NCBI RefSeq assembly: GCF_016859125.1
Contig: NZ_CP069338.1
Location: forward strand, 3,126,501 to 3,190,500
DNA: 64,000 nt
Direction of reading: 5' to 3'
Source: Archangium violaceum
Lineage (GTDB): Bacteria; Myxococcota; Myxococcia; Myxococcales; Myxococcaceae
Part shown: in pieces, positions 53,441 to 62,315 of the stretch
How the letters are laid out: every line of letters begins with the position of its first letter
Numbering within the stretch: the first letter of the stretch is position 1
The notes under the pieces: model-generated
Told to the model about the DNA's origin: nothing
The model's database searches: none
What the model saw: only the letters and a program-made list of their open reading frames with translations
Translations under genes and position numbers: made by a program

Positions 53441-53690
53441 TCAGCACCACGCGCTTTGGGGAGGCCCCTGCGCCGGGGCCAGCTTCGCAGGCTGTGTGGG
53501 CAGTCCCAGGTGCTCCAGAATGGAGCGCACCCCGCTGGGCGCTGTCACGTACGCCAACACCCGGCGCCTGCCTCCACACCCGGCACAGGCGAAGACGTCC
53601 AAAACGAACGTCCGGCGCAGCAGCCCGGCCCCATGTGCGTCCAGCGAAGGCTGGCGCGTTCAGCGGGAGTCAGTCCCGCCGGGGTAACCG
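53441..53690 (-). mobile_element. IS91-family C-terminal fragment
   Basis: Minus-strand reading gives PAERASLRWTHMG, then RRTFVLDVFACAGCGGRRRV, LAYVTAPSGVRSILEHLGLP and PPQSAWC with a stop at 53441-53443. This is the C-terminus of a second, diverged IS91-like transposase, inserted in or fused to the end of the IS110 element. Only the last 80 or so codons remain. The 120 bases up to 53814 look like the remaining IS110 end and nothing else. Confidence 0.8.
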
Positions 53691-53814
53691 CCAGGAGCCC
53701 CGTAGCTTGGATAGCAGGGAGGAGAGAAATCGATGACCTGAAGCCTATCGACAAAGCCGTCCTCGGGACGGTGAGCGAGTCGCCGGGCCGCAACGCAAGT
53801 GAACCCGGATGTAA

Positions 53815-55098
53815 GGCTCCGCGCAGGAATAACTTTTCAGTTTGCGGGTACCCGACGTCGTCCCCATAGCACAGGCATGGATTCGGAGAACGTCATCGCG
53901 GTGAAGTACCGGGCATTGGCAGCGGGATTGGACGAGGCCATGCGGCGCAGGTGGGCGGCCACAGAGGCCAAGGCGCTGGGGCGCGGAGGGGCGACGCGTG
54001 TGTCGCATGCAACCGGTATCTCCTTGCCCACTATCAGCAAGGGACTGCGCGAGTTGACGAAGGGCACCAGGCTTCCGCCTGACCGCGTGCGCCGTCGCGG
54101 TGGTGGAAGGAGGCCGCTCTCCAAACAGGACGCCACACTGGTGAGGGACCTGCGCGGGCTGGTTTCGCCTGCCACCCGAGGCAGCCCTACCTCGCCGCTG
54201 CGCTGGACATCTAAATCCACTCACCACATGGCCGAGGCGCTTCGGTGCCAGGGGCATGACGTCAGCCCCCGCACCGTGGCAGGACTGCTGCACGGCATGG
54301 GCTATAGCCTGCAAGCCAATCGAAAAACGACGGAGGGAACGCAGCACCCGGACAGGGACGCGCAGTTTGGGCACATCGCCGCCGAGGTGGAGAGTTTCCA
54401 GGCCAGGGGACAGCCCGTCATTTCCGTGGACACCAAGAAGAAGGAGTTGGTGGGCCACTTCAAGCAAAAGGGCCAGGAAAGGGAGAGGAAGGGACGGCCC
54501 AGGCGGGTGTTGGTGCACGACTTCATTGACGACGGCGAGGGCAAGGCAATCCCCTACGGCGTCTATGATGTGTCCGACAATTCCGGTTGGGTGAGTGTGG
54601 GGGTGGACCATGATACGTCGGCCCTTGCCGTCGCCACCATTCGTGCTTGGTGGCAGCGGATGGGACGTCGCAGCTACCCACAGGCCAAGGAGTTGCTGGT
54701 GACGGCAGACGCAGGTGGTAGCAACGGGGTGCGAGCCCGGCTGTGGAAGGCGGAACTCCAGCGACTCGCCAATGACACCGGCCTGTCCATTACCGTCTGT
54801 CATTTTCCGCCGGGCACGAGCAAGTGGAACAAGATTGAGCATCGCATGTTCTGCCACATTACCGAAAACTGGCGCGGCAGACTTCTCATCAGCCATGAGG
54901 TTGTCGTCAACCTCATTGCAGCAACTACTACCCGACAGGGGCTGCGTGTCAGCGCCGGGCTCGACAATCGCACCTACCCACTCGGCACCAAAATCACCGA
55001 CATGCAGATGGCTGCGCTAAACATTGAGCGTGCCAATTTCCATGGTGATTGGAACTACACCCTTCATCCAAACTGAAAAGTTATTCCTGCGCGGGGCC
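53815..55098. mobile_element. ISAzo13-family insertion sequence, complete
   Basis: 1284-base element bounded by inverted repeats of 30 bases, 53815-53844 and 55069-55098, that match at 29 positions; they begin GGCTCCGCGCAGGAATAACT (left). The single transposase gene fills the interior. No clear target duplication is visible at the edges. The right edge cuts an AraC-type gene. Confidence 0.92.
53878..55076 (+). CDS. ISAzo13-family transposase
   Basis: 399 residues, ATG at 53878, intact, reading into the right inverted repeat. N-terminal HTH (GATRVSHATGISLPTISKGL), then the DDE domain of the ISAzo13 family: QPVISVDTKKKELVGHFKQK, VLVHDFIDDGEGKAIPYGVY, VTADAGGSNGVRARLWKAEL, HFPPGTSKWNKIEHRMFCHI (catalytic Glu) and GLRVSAGLDNRTYPLGTK. 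With intact ends it may still be mobile. Length is close to the family norm. Confidence 0.93.
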
Positions 55099-55099
55099 C

Positions 55100-55171
55100 A
55101 ACCGGGCGTTCCGCCGGCTCATGGGCGTGCCGCCCGGGCTGTACCGGCGGCAGGCACGCTCCCGAGGTTGA
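55100..55171 (+). pseudogene. AraC-family regulator C-terminal remnant
   Basis: 23 codons: NRAFRRLMGVPPGLYRRQ, then ARSRG and a stop. This is the end of the second helix-turn-helix of AraC/XylS regulators ('F-R-FK---G-sP--YR'). The body was removed by the ISAzo13 insertion, whose right repeat ends at 55098; no matching upstream half is present on the other side of the element. Confidence 0.7.
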
Positions 55172-55244
55172 TGCTTCCTGCCAGCCCCGCGCGCCCTCTA
55201 CCGGTTCGTGCCGGTGCCCTGACGGGGCCGTACAGGGGACGGAT

Positions 55245-56186
55245 TCAATCCCCCGACCGAGTCCGCTTCCGTGTCCGGGACGGCCGCTCCGGGGTCGACG
55301 CCAGGCGCAGGGCCTCGATCAGCGCGGCCAGGGCGGGCGGGAGCTGGCGACGGCTCGGGTAGTAGAGATGGCAGCCGGGCCATACCGGGCACCACGCCTC
55401 CAGGACGCGGATCAAATCACCCCGGGCGAGGTGCTCGGCGGCCACATCCTCGAGGACATACGCGAGCCCCTGGCCCATCAGGGCGGCCGTCAGGATCATG
55501 TCGTCGTCATTGAAGACGAGCGCTCCATCGGGCTTCCATTGAAGGGAGTGACCGTCCCGCTCGAAGGTCCAGGGGAACAAGCCGCCCAGGGTCGTCATCC
55601 GGTAGGAGATGCAGCGATGTCCGGCGAGTTGCTTGGGGGTGGTGGGCCGGGGATGCCGGGCGAAGTAGGCCGCGGAGCCCACGACCGCGATCCGCACGTC
55701 CGGGCTCACCCGGATGGCGATCATGTCCTTCTCCAGAGCACCGCCGAATCGGATGCCCGCGTCGTACCGGCTGGCGACGATGTCGGTCAGGCCATCATCG
55801 AGCGTCAGTTCGAAGCGGATGTCCGGATGGGCCTCCAGGAACCGGGGCAGGAGGGGCCATAGCACGCGGGTCGCGGCATAGCGGAACGTGGTGAGGCGCA
55901 CGGTGCCCGCGGGCTTGTCCCGCATCGCGCCCAGCGCCGTCAGCTCCGACTGGATGGACTCGAACGCCGGCCGCAGCGTCAGGAGCAGACGCTCTCCCGC
56001 CTCGGTGGTCGACACACTGCGAGTCGTTCGTGTCAGCAACCGCAAGCCCAGACGGCCCTCCAGGGCCCGCATCGCATGACTCAAGGCCGAGGGGGACATG
56101 CCCAGCGTCGCCGCCGCGCGCGTGAAGCTCTTCTGCTCGGCGACGGCCACGAACGCCGCCAGGTCGTTCATCTCATTGCGCTTCAT
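55245..56186 (-). CDS. LysR-family transcriptional regulator
   Basis: 313 residues from ATG 56186 (MKRNEMNDLAAF; ATG 56198 or 56171 are alternatives). LysR winged-helix domain: MNDLAAFVAVAEQKSFTRAA, TLGMSPSALSHAMRALEGRL, GLRLLTRTTRSVSTTEAG. The effector domain is of the CrgA/DhcR-like group (GTVRLTTFRYAATRVLWPLL, DDGLTDIVASRYDAGIRFGG, LPRF, MGQGLAYVLEDVAAEHLARG). Divergent from the aldo/keto reductase gene with a gap of about 65-75 bases, so it probably controls that gene and the alcohol dehydrogenase after it. Confidence 0.92.
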   Translation of the reverse strand: MKRNEMNDLAAFVAVAEQKSFTRAAATLGMSPSALSHAMRALEGRLGLRLLTRTTRSVSTTEAGERLLLTLRPAFESIQSELTALGAMRDKPAGTVRLTTFRYAATRVLWPLLPRFLEAHPDIRFELTLDDGLTDIVASRYDAGIRFGGALEKDMIAIRVSPDVRIAVVGSAAYFARHPRPTTPKQLAGHRCISYRMTTLGGLFPWTFERDGHSLQWKPDGALVFNDDDMILTAALMGQGLAYVLEDVAAEHLARGDLIRVLEAWCPVWPGCHLYYPSRRQLPPALAALIEALRLASTPERPSRTRKRTRSGD

Positions 56187-56250
56187 TGCTGCATGCACCT
56201 CACAGCCTCATGCCAACCCGGCTATCTACTCGACGGCCCTGGCACGCGCC

Positions 56251-57330
56251 ATGTTGCGCGGCATGAACCCCACCGCCTTCCGGCCTCTCGGCCATTCTGG
56301 ATTGATCGTCGGCCCGCTCTGCCTGGGCACCATGACCTTTGGCACCCCGAGATGGGGCTCGTCCGACGACATCTCCCGCGCCATCTTCGACGACTACGTG
56401 GAGGCGGGGGGCAACTTCATCGACACCGCCGACGTCTACGCGGGAGGACGCAGCGAGGAACTGGTCGGCGCGTACATCGCCGAGCGCTCCCTGCGCGACC
56501 GGCTCGTCCTCGCCACCAAGTTCACCTTCAACTCCAGCGCCGGCAATCCCAACGCCGGAGGCAACGGGCGCAAGAACATCCAGCGCGCGTTGGAAGGCTC
56601 GCTCCGTCGGCTGCGCGTCGACTCCGTGGACCTGTACTGGCTGCACGCGTGGGACACCGTCACGCCGGTGGAGGAGGTGCTCCAGTCGCTCGGCGATCTC
56701 GTGCGCGCCGGGAAGCTGCGCTACTTCGGCTTCTCCAACGTGCCCGCCTGGTACGCCGCGAAGGCCGCCACGCTGGCGCGGGCGCACGCCCTGCCGGGGC
56801 CCATCGCCCTCCAGTTGGAGTATTCGCTCACCGAGCGCTCCATCGAGCGGGAGCATGTGCCCGCCGCGCGTGAATGCGGTCTGGGCATCACCCCGTGGAG
56901 TCCCCTGGCCGCGGGCTTCCTCGCGGGCAAATACCAGCGCGAGCCCCAGGGCGCCTCGGGCGAGGGGCGGCTCACCGGGCCCAGTCCCTTCGGGAGCTCG
57001 AAGTTCACCGAGCACAACTGGCGGGTGCTCGACGTGCTGCGCGGCATGGCCGGCGAGGTCGGACGCCCCATGGCCCAGGTCGCGCTCGCCTGGGCATTGG
57101 CGAAGCCGGGTGTGTCCTCGCTCATCCTCGGCGCGAGCCGGCGCGAGCAATTGCAGGACAACCTCGCCTCATTGAGCCTGCGCCTGTCGGAGGAGCACCT
57201 GCGCGCCCTGGATGAGGTGAGCGCGCTCGCACCCGCCTCTCCCTATCCCATCTTCGAGGCCGCCGTGAAGCGGAGCATCTTCGGCGGGATGACCGTCCAG
57301 GGGGGCGTCCGATGCGTCGCTGGACATTGA
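56251..57330 (+). CDS. Aldo/keto reductase
   Basis: 359 residues from ATG 56251 (ATG 56263 equally possible; neither has a strong ribosome site). Complete AKR barrel: FRPLGHSGLIVGPLCLGTMT, NFIDTADVYAGGRSEELVGA (catalytic Asp and Tyr), LVLATKFTFNSS (Lys), VDLYWLHAWDTVTPVEEVLQ (His), FGFSNVPAWYAAKA, ITPWSPLAAGFLAGKYQ and SSLILGASRREQLQDNL for NADPH binding. The long form resembles the YajO/Tas-type general reductases. The gene overlaps the dehydrogenase gene downstream by 19 bases, so the two are co-expressed under probable LysR control. Confidence 0.92.
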   Translation: MLRGMNPTAFRPLGHSGLIVGPLCLGTMTFGTPRWGSSDDISRAIFDDYVEAGGNFIDTADVYAGGRSEELVGAYIAERSLRDRLVLATKFTFNSSAGNPNAGGNGRKNIQRALEGSLRRLRVDSVDLYWLHAWDTVTPVEEVLQSLGDLVRAGKLRYFGFSNVPAWYAAKAATLARAHALPGPIALQLEYSLTERSIEREHVPAARECGLGITPWSPLAAGFLAGKYQREPQGASGEGRLTGPSPFGSSKFTEHNWRVLDVLRGMAGEVGRPMAQVALAWALAKPGVSSLILGASRREQLQDNLASLSLRLSEEHLRALDEVSALAPASPYPIFEAAVKRSIFGGMTVQGGVRCVAGH

Positions 57331-58319
57331 AGGCGGGCGCCACGACGGTGGAGGGGCTCGTGCTCGAGGACGTGCCGATGCCGGTCCCCGGTCCGGGTGA
57401 GGTCCGCATCCGCGTCCGCGCGGTGTCCCTCAACTACCGGGACCGGCTCGTGCTCCAGGGCTTCCCGGGGATGCGGCTGTTGGAGCGGGACCTCGTCCCC
57501 GTGTCGGATGGAGCCGGTGAGGTCGACGCGGTGGGCCCCGGTGTGGAGACGTGGCGCGTGGGCGACCGGGTGACACCGTACTTCTTCAAGAACTGGCACG
57601 ATGCGCCGCCCACCGAGCTCGACTTCGGTCTGGGCGGACACGACTCGGACGGGATGCTGGCCGAGTGTGTCGTCCTGCCCGCCAGCCGGCTCGCGCGGGC
57701 TCCCGAGAGCCTGGACTTCGCCGAGACGTCCACCCTGCCCTGCGCCGCGGTGACCGCCTGGAACGCCCTCCACGGCGGCAGGCCCCTCGGGCCGGACAGC
57801 CAGGTGCTGGTGCTGGGAAGTGGCGGCGTGTCCCTCTTCGCCCTGCTCCTGGCACGCGCGGCGGGTGCCCGGGTGTTCGCGACCTCCAGTCAGGACGACA
57901 AGCTGCGCCGGATGATCTCCCTGGGAGCCCGCGAGGGCGTCAACTACCGGGACACCCCGGACTGGGGACGGGCCATCTTCGAGCGCACCGGCGGAGTCGA
58001 CAAGGTGATCGACGTGAATGGAACGTCCTCCCTGCATCAGTCCCTGACGGCCATCCGTCCGGGGGGAGAAGTGGCGCTCGTGGGGTTGATGTCCCTGGAA
58101 GACGCTCCGTCCGTCGCGACGCAGGTGCTGTTCAAGAGCGCCACCCTGCGAGGCATCGCCGTGGGCAGCACGAAGATGTACGACGAGCTGTCGCGGGTGA
58201 TTGACCAGCACCGGATCCGGCCGCCCATCGCCCGCACGTTCCGGTTCGAGGACGCTCGGGACGCGTACCGGGCACAAGCCTCGCCCGAGCTCTTCGGCAA
58301 GATCGTGATCGCGCTCTAA
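57312..58319 (+). CDS. MDR-superfamily NAD(P)-dependent alcohol dehydrogenase
   Basis: 335 residues, start overlapping the AKR gene. Zinc-independent-type MDR with no structural cysteine loop: SLNYRDRLVLQGFPGM, VPVSDGAGEVDAVGPGVETW, VGDRVTPYFFKNWHDAPPTE, LPCAAVTAWNALHGGRPLGP, QVLVLGSGGVSLFALLLARA for the nucleotide fold and GGEVALVGLM. The closest group is the quinone-reductase/YogA-like alcohol dehydrogenases. The stop codon TAA is also part of the TAAG target duplication of the IS701 element, so the insertion landed exactly at the gene end without damaging the protein. Confidence 0.9.
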   Translation: MRRWTLKAGATTVEGLVLEDVPMPVPGPGEVRIRVRAVSLNYRDRLVLQGFPGMRLLERDLVPVSDGAGEVDAVGPGVETWRVGDRVTPYFFKNWHDAPPTELDFGLGGHDSDGMLAECVVLPASRLARAPESLDFAETSTLPCAAVTAWNALHGGRPLGPDSQVLVLGSGGVSLFALLLARAAGARVFATSSQDDKLRRMISLGAREGVNYRDTPDWGRAIFERTGGVDKVIDVNGTSSLHQSLTAIRPGGEVALVGLMSLEDAPSVATQVLFKSATLRGIAVGSTKMYDELSRVIDQHRIRPPIARTFRFEDARDAYRAQASPELFGKIVIAL

Positions 58320-58320
58320 G

Positions 58321-59942
58321 TACTACAGTGGGACTTTGAGGTCCGGGTCTCTGCGTCGGTAATGGCAGAGCTTGGCGATGGCCTGATGGCGGCGTCGCCA
58401 GCGGCTCCAGTGTAGGACAAACTCCAGGGCCGGCCGTATCACCCAGACAATGTTCAGCAGCAGCCGCCGGACTTCCTGGATGGAGAAGCGGATGAGGCCA
58501 GGCCCTGGCGCCGACGAAACCGGAGCATCCGGCGAGGGCGACGCATCGGGCCCAGTGCTTTTGGGAGCAGTACGGCTTCCTCCTCGTTGTTGGCCAGTAC
58601 CCGAGAAGCCGCCAGGAACGCATGCGCCACCATGCACAATGTCATATGGCGATACCACCCCGCGTAACTGCGCACTTCGTATTCGTCCAGGCCCACCTCG
58701 CCCTTGGCCGACTCGAAGCATTCCTCCACTGTCCAGCGACTCCCAGCAGCCTTCACCATCGCCTCCAGCGAGGTGTTGGCTGACGCATGGACCAGATAGT
58801 GCGCTACCTCGGTGGCATTCGTCAGGCTCCGGCGAAACAACAGCCACCGCGCCAGGGTTCCCGTGTGCGAATTGACTTGCACACGAGCCCATTCATACAG
58901 ACGGGGACCCTTGGCTCCCTTCCCAGCGGACAGGACTGTCCAGTCCCTCGGCTTCACCTCTCGCAGCACCTCACCGGCCGTTACCTGAGCCATTCCCCGC
59001 CACACGTAGGTATTGGAAGCCACCGCCAATACGTAGCGCTGGTGCCGCTGCTCCAGAAAGTGCCGTAGCGTCCCGTCCCGGCCATACACCTCGTCACCGA
59101 GTACCCAGGAAGGCTTCAGTCCCGCATTGAAAGTGCGCTCGAGCATGACACGGGCCAGCTCCGGCTTGGTAAGAAAGGCCACCGTGTCCTCAATCCCAGC
59201 CTGGCGACATCTGTCCCTGTCTTGCGTCCACTCCTGGGGGAGATACAATTCCCTATCAATCAGGGTATGCCCGCGAGGCGTCACATAGGCCAGGAAGACG
59301 CCCACCTGACAATTCTCAATCCGACCCGCTGTCCCCGAATACTGGCGCGCCACTCCCGCCGACTTGTTCCCCTTCTTGAGAAAACCCGTTTCGTCCAACA
59401 CCAGCTCGCCTCCCTCGCCCAACTGCTGGCGTGCATAGGCCAGCACGTCATCGCGCACTGCGTCCGCATCCCACCGGGCCCCGAGCAGCAGGTGCTGGAA
59501 GGCGTAGGGGTTGTACCTGCCCGCTTCTTCCGCCAAACCCCAGGCATTCTTGCGCTCGGCACGCGAGAGCAGCGCCCGCACGAAAGCCTCGGCGGAGCGC
59601 TGTGTCTCCGGACGACAGAAGTGGCGCTTGAGCCAGGTCAACACCTCCTCCCACGCGGCGGTGAGCTTCTGGATGATGTGGACCTCCCTCTCGTCGTACG
59701 CGGCAGTGGCGAGCATGGCTTCCCCCTTTGGGAATGCTACTTCTCCCATTGGGTTCAACCGTTCCACCTCCGCAGTCACTCCCAACGTCCTGACCCCTGG
59801 CTGCCCTCCGGTCAGGTAGTGTCGTCGGGTTGACCTGGGAAGTTGCGCGCCGAGCTGGCGCCGTTACCCTAACAGAGGAGAGGTCCATGCAGTGCAGTGC
59901 GCGGGTCCTCCCTCATGCCGTTTTAGAAGTCCCACTGTAGTA
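58321..59942. mobile_element. IS701-family insertion sequence
   Basis: 1622-base element with 16-base terminal inverted repeats TACTACAGTGGGACTT (58321-58336) and its complement at 59927-59942, flanked by a 4-base direct repeat TAAG (58317-58320 and 59943-59946). The interior encodes a frameshifted transposase on the minus strand. Confidence 0.9.
58323..59749 (-). pseudogene. IS701 transposase, frameshifted near the C-terminus
   Basis: IS701-family DDE transposase. Main frame 58454-59785: SRAERKNAWGLAEEAGRYNP, GGELVLDETGFLKKGNKSAG (catalytic Asp), WVLGDEVYGRDGTLRHFLEQ (second Asp), SRWTVEECFESAKGEVGLDE (Glu) and SYAGWYRHMTLCMVAHAFL. Near 58555 the frame changes: the proper ending (SPDAPVSSAPGPGLIRFSIQ, EVRRLLLNIVW, KVPL and stop at 58323) lies in another frame. 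One base gained or lost explains this; the catalytic core is unaffected. The start is uncertain among ATGs at 59785, 59749 and 59716. Confidence 0.85.
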
Positions 59943-59945
59943 TAA

Positions 59946-60027
59946 GAGCCTGTTTCGGTAGGGCACATTTCCTGTCAGGTCGCTCCTCGGGCGGAGGAGT
60001 TGTTGAGCCTCCTACCGAAACTGGTTC
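59946..60027. mobile_element. MITE with IS5/IS427-like ends
   Basis: 82 bases bounded by GAGCCTGTTTCGGTAGG and, inverted, GAACCAGTTTCGGTAGG (15 of 17 match), with a 3-base TAA target repeat on both sides (59943-59945, 60028-60030). GAGCC(T)GTTTC ends and TNA duplications are typical of the IS427 group of IS5. No coding capacity. Confidence 0.75.
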
Positions 60028-60030
60028 TAA

Positions 60031-60133
60031 TACTACAGTCGGACTTTGGCCTCTGCTCCCTGGAAGTTGTGGTTACCTACCCAGCAAGGAAGCACAACAT
60101 GCAGGAGAGCGGGACCGAAGTCCCGCTGTAGTA
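60031..60133. mobile_element. MITE derived from the IS701 element
   Basis: 103 bases with ends TACTACAGTCGGACTTTGG and inverted TACTACAGCGGGACTTCGG, close to the IS701 ends at 58321 and 59942, and a 4-base CTAA direct repeat on both sides (60027-60030 and 60134-60137). It has no gene and would depend on an IS701 transposase in trans. Confidence 0.85.
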
Positions 60134-60339
60134 CTAAGCGGAGCATAGGACGGAGTGAAGGCCTGTTGAGAGGTGGAGGACTGGAGCGGAGGGGCCGAGG
60201 AGGGCCGCTGACGGGGGCCGCCCGAGCAGTGCCGCAGGGCGGTGCACAAGCCGCTCAGCCCCTTGGGGACACCCCAAGCCCTGGCCTCCCTCCCATGAGG
60301 TGCGCAGCAGGGGCCTGGCTCTCTTGTCCCGGGCGGCTC

Positions 60340-61335
60340 GCGCCTCAACACCTCGCGGCCTGAGGAGGCCCTTTCGCCGGGGCCTGCCTCTCTCCTGCCG
60401 TGGGCAGTCCCAGGTTCTTCACAATCGCTCTCACCCCTCCTGCTCCCTTCGCCTACGCCAGCACCCGCCGCCTTCCTCCACTCCTCTCGCAGGCGAATAC
60501 GTCCACCGCGAAGGTCCTCCTCCGCATCTCTGCCTGGTCCACACTCGGCCTCCTCTCCCTCTTCGCCTCCTTCCTGGCCGCTGCCTGGGGCTCCACCCTC
60601 CCCTCCTCCCCTCCTTCTTGGGGGAGCAGAAATGGCCGCGGTCTGGCGCCTGGAGCGAAGACTCCTTGGAACCTCGTGAGCTTTGCCCGAGGCGGCGGCA
60701 CCAGGGACGCCACACGCCGTTACAGTTCCAGCCCGGTGAAGCGCAGGTGCGTCGTTCCGTCCGGCAGCGGCCGCTTCATGCGCCAGGCGCTGCGGCCATC
60801 CTCCGCTCGTGACAAACGCTCCAGCGCCAGCGCGCCACGCGCCCCGTAGCGGCCTGGCCGCTCCAGCCCCTTCCTGTCGTTGGCGTGAAGGTGCCTGTTG
60901 GCGTGCAGGGAGAAGCCCTCCACCAAGGCGCATCGGGGCTGCTTTCGGGGAGGAGGCCGCACTCCCACCTCCGTCCAGCTCAGCCGCTGCTTCAGGGAGT
61001 GCGCCTGGTATGTCTGCCGCGCGTCCTCGGGCCCTTGCGCGGGCAGGGCCCCTCTTTTCTCCAGCAGGCGCAGCACCCGGTGACTCACCCCCCTCAGCAA
61101 CCGCTCCACCTCTCCTTTCCTGGGCGGCGGCAACGGCTCGATGCGCACGCCGCCCTCCTCCGGCACGAAGACGCCGTCCGGCACCAGCGAGTCGCAGTGC
61201 GGCCTCACTTGCAAGGCCGACCCAAAGAACTGGATGAACGAGCGCGGCCCCTACCTGCCCACGACGGATGCCCTGCCTCCGCGCTCGCCGACGTTGTAGG
61301 AGCGTGGCCAGGTTGTCCCTCACCGCCGCATACAA
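60340..61335 (-). mobile_element. IS91-like transposase relic, copy 2 (internally deleted)
   Basis: Nearly the same sequence as 47970-48940 of copy 1 (same frames and frameshifts), so the relic was already decayed when it duplicated. At about 61300 it jumps from the sequence at copy-1 position 48937 to that at about 49282, losing some 345 bases that encode the zinc-binding domain. It continues a little further 5' than copy 1 (LYAAVRDNLATLL). 60138-60339 is noncoding IS91 end sequence and a stretch with nothing recognised. Confidence 0.85.
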
Positions 61336-61454
61336 CACTGTCCCCTCAGGCCGCCTCCGCCGGTACGCGCCCCCACCAGATCCTCCCCAGCCACACCTCG
61401 CCAGGGCACACGCTACCGCCAGGCTCCCACAAGACTCCGCCAGGCCCGCTCTGG

Positions 61455-61492
61455 GGAAGCCAGGCGGCGGGTTCGATTCCCGCCGCCTCCAC
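61455..61492 (+). ncRNA. ssrA: 3' end of tmRNA (or tRNA), partial - integration site
   Basis: GCGGG-TTCGATT-CCCGC at 61467-61483 is a perfect T-arm, followed by the acceptor strand CGCCTCC and discriminator A, as at the 3' end of tmRNA. The final CCA is not encoded exactly (ACT follows). The 5' half is absent from the window. A strong terminator lies just downstream, as for a real RNA gene. This is the usual remnant left by elements that integrate into ssrA; tRNA of the serine type is the alternative. Confidence 0.65.
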
Positions 61493-61506
61493 TGGATGTA
61501 GCAAGG

Positions 61507-61543
61507 CCCTGGCCGCCATCAGGCGAGCCGGGGTTTTCTTTTT
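61507..61543 (+). terminator. Rho-independent terminator behind the tmRNA end
   Basis: Stem CCCTGGC-CGCC, loop ATCA, GGCG-(A)-GCCGGGG, followed by TTTTCTTTTT. One G-T-type mismatch. Orientation matches the tmRNA fragment, 15 bases downstream of it. Confidence 0.8.
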
Positions 61544-61551
61544 CCGCTGAC

Positions 61552-61855
61552 GCCGTCAGAGGCAGCCGGGCGAGTTGGCCGCGCTCGTGGCGCTGGACCG
61601 TGAGCTTCGCCACCTCGGCGCAGAGGGCCTCCCACGGGAACGTGATGTAGAGGGTGCTGCCGCTCTTGCGCGGGGCGTGCGTGCGGAGTTCGAGGATGTG
61701 CTTGCGAGCGCCATCCGTGCGCCAGGGGAGTTCACGGTCCGGCGCAGGTCATGGCCTCGCCGATGCCGCAGGCCGAACGCCTCCATGTCCTTCACCAGCC
61801 GCTTGTAGGAGTAATGGTCCATCCGCATTCCGCATTCCGCCGAACTCCATGCCAT
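61552..61855 (-). pseudogene. Tyrosine integrase C-terminal relic
   Basis: Two minus-strand frames joined by a frameshift near 61731: YKRLVKDMEAFGLRHRRGHD, LRRT with the HxxR box of tyrosine recombinases, then TDGARKHILELRTHAPRKSG, STLYITFPWEALCAEVAKL. The N-terminal half is missing. Its position directly next to the tmRNA 3' end, pointing toward it, is the standard arrangement for an integrated phage or island. The element itself has been lost or replaced by IS sequences. Confidence 0.7.
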
Positions 61856-62311
61856 GCCCAGTACGCCTCATTCATTGCGAGTCAACCTGAAGCAGCAGGG
61901 TTGCCCGGTAGCGACAAGCCTGGCTGCTTGAGTCGTTGCGCCGCATGGTGTAGTTTGGCCCCGCCAGGGCGGAAGACCTTACCATCTGGGTTGTCCATTC
62001 AGCGCCCTGTCATCGCGTTTCACAGAGGGGGGAGTTTCCTTGAATGGTTTGTTGTCTTTGCATGCCTCCTCACCCGAGGTCACGAGCCTCTTTGGGAGAG
62101 CCGCCTGGGGTGCATCACCGGAACGGACGGCGAAGGTCGACCCGTGGTGGACTTCAAAGGCAGTCCGGTGGGCTCTCGCATGGCACGCAAGACCGTGCGG
62201 TTGGACGCTGAGGGACTTCAGCCGTGGTCGAGACGCGTCAGCCAGTGGAGTTCCGCTTCGAGGATGGGAGGCAGGCGGCCTCCTCCTGGGAACGCGTGTC
62301 GATTGAGGGGG
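61856..62311. other. Intergenic region without recognised gene
   Basis: 456 bases between the integrase relic and the DUF2169 gene. Open frames run through it, but none looks protein-like and no RNA gene or repeat is evident. It probably holds the promoter of the downstream operon. Confidence 0.5.
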
Positions 62312-62315
62312 ATGC

